From assembly GCA_964415885.1 (NCBI GenBank), contig CAYQCE010000085.1, forward strand, positions 1 to 8,534: 8,534 nt of DNA, in the 5' to 3' direction. The notes under the pieces are model-generated. The model saw nothing but the letters and a program-made list of their open reading frames with translations. It searched no databases and was not told where the DNA came from. A program made the translations under genes and the position numbers. This document shows positions 8,061 through 8,534 of the stretch, piece by piece (the stretch's first letter is position 1; every line of letters begins with the position of its first letter). The DNA comes from CAYQCE01 sp964415885. Lineage in GTDB: Bacteria > Zixibacteria > MSB-5A5 > JAABVY01 > JAHJOQ01.

Positions 8061-8336
8061 ATGTCCGTCGTAGACCTGAGCGAGATTAGCACTTTCGCAC
8101 AGCTTCCGACTGTGGACTTCATCATAATCCAGCCGACTATACAAACGGAACTTGATGCTATTGCTTTATTCGTCAACGTGCCAGCGTCGAGACTCAACCA
8201 TGGTGTTGATGGATCTGGGGTTATAGTCGGTATCGTTGATCTTCCTTTAGACGTTACACATCCAGATTTTATGTGGCCGGATAGTACAACCAAAGTCCTC
8301 TACTACTGGAATCAGTGGAAATCCAATGGCATTTAG
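8061..8336 (+). pseudogene. Truncated subtilisin-like (S8) serine peptidase remnant
   Basis: The frame from ATG 8061 to TAG 8334-8336 codes for 91 residues. The centre, GVDGSGVIVGIVD followed by L-P-L-D-V-T-H-P-D-F and ending in K-V-L-Y-Y-W-N-Q-W, matches the region around the catalytic Asp of S8 peptidases, which normally reads GxGVxVGIVDTGID.THPDF and continues to an L-x-x-W-D-Q strand. Residues 1-45 look like the end of an inhibitor-type propeptide. The catalytic His and Ser regions, roughly three quarters of a normal enzyme, are absent, and the usual Asp-Thr/Ser-Gly is Asp-Leu-Pro (Asp codon 8238-8240). There is no signal peptide or ribosome site. It reads as a decayed gene fragment cut at the hairpin repeat that begins four bases after the stop. 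A functional small protein is unlikely. It is divergent from tilS. Confidence 0.65.
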
Positions 8337-8339
8337 GTT

Positions 8340-8380
8340 CGGTCAGGTGCTGCCCGCCAAAGGCGAGTGTGACCTGACCG
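8340..8380 (+). repeat. Hairpin repeat, copy 1
   Basis: A 9-bp outer stem (CGGTCAGGT at 8340-8348 with ACCTGACCG at 8372-8380) encloses an internal loop GCTG/TGTG. An inner GC-rich stem (8353-8358 with 8362-8367, five of six paired) follows, capped by an AAA triloop. The 3' arm reads GTGTGACCTGACC, nearly repeated in copy 2. No T-run follows, so it is not a standard intrinsic terminator. It resembles REP-type interspersed palindromes in design, but I cannot name the family. Confidence 0.75.
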
Positions 8381-8413
8381 TATAGCGGCATAGACAAAGG
8401 GCGATTCGAAGAA

Positions 8414-8456
8414 CGCCAGATCACACGCCCGCGGAACGCGGCCGCAGGATCTGGCG
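8414..8456 (-). repeat. Hairpin repeat, copy 2, inverted relative to copy 1
   Basis: Read on the minus strand, a 9-bp outer stem (CGCCAGATC with GATCTGGCG) encloses a CTG/TGT internal loop and a GC-rich inner stem capped by a TTC triloop. The arms CTGC (5' side) and GTGTGATCTGGC (3' side) match copy 1 (CTGC and GTGTGACCTGACC). Where the two copies differ in the outer stem, both arms change together and pairing is kept. The copies face each other across 33 bases, as in two-unit mosaic repeats. Confidence 0.75.
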
Positions 8457-8534
8457 CAACGAAGTTTTTCAACAGGCCCGAAGACGGGGGTCTATCTTCT
8501 CTTCTTCTGCGAGCAATCGAAAAGCTCTCAAAAG

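Noticed and set aside
8340..8456. Intrinsic terminators for the flanking genes.
   Set aside because: The stems are strong, but neither is followed by a T-run on the relevant strand, and the shared internal loop points to a repeat family instead.
8469..8534. Minus-strand open frame at the right edge that could be the last 21 codons of a gene, ending in TGA at 8471-8469.
   Set aside because: Only 66 bases are visible, no family is recognisable, and a plus-strand frame over the same bases is also open, so neither can be called.
1..8534. CRISPR array, tRNA or rRNA gene, prophage or defence cassette.
   Set aside because: I saw no regularly spaced direct repeats, no tRNA-like cloverleaf and no integrase, transposase or toxin-antitoxin coding region on either strand.

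Overview
The window holds a compact housekeeping operon on the minus strand (tilS, hpt, ftsH, folP). It is followed on the same strand by the start of a large secreted metallopeptidase gene that runs off the left edge. The right end carries a broken subtilisin-like gene fragment on the plus strand and two related hairpin repeats. Base composition is moderately GC-rich in the genes and lower between them. The peptidase ends in a dockerin-like tail with paired D-x-D-x-x-x-x-D-I-D-D repeats. Such tails are common on secreted proteins of Zixibacteria and related FCB-group lineages, so I lean toward an uncultured bacterium of that kind. This assignment is inference from style, not a database match.

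Right to left, in the direction of transcription: 8337-8534 is non-coding as far as I can support and holds two inverted, structurally equivalent hairpins (8340-8380 and 8414-8456). 8061-8336 (+) is a truncated S8 peptidase remnant ending four bases before the first hairpin. 7924-8060 is a short gap with a small stem-loop. Then come tilS (7923-6451), hpt (6524-5949), ftsH (5956-3989) and folP (3983-3123), with overlaps of 74 and 8 bases and a gap of 5, so they are almost certainly one transcript. A 343-base gap (2780-3122) contains a good sigma70-like promoter and a roughly 240-base leader for the peptidase gene (2779 to beyond 1).

The operon joins essential but biochemically separate tasks: decoding of AUA codons (TilS), purine salvage (Hpt), membrane protein quality control (FtsH) and folate synthesis (FolP). 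The tilS-hpt-ftsH order is widely conserved, and folP next to ftsH also occurs in many bacteria. The peptidase looks like an independent secreted or surface protein. I see no phage, CRISPR, toxin-antitoxin or defence system. The least explained structures are the covarying hairpin pair at the truncation point of the S8 gene and the unusual zinc-site spacing of the peptidase.
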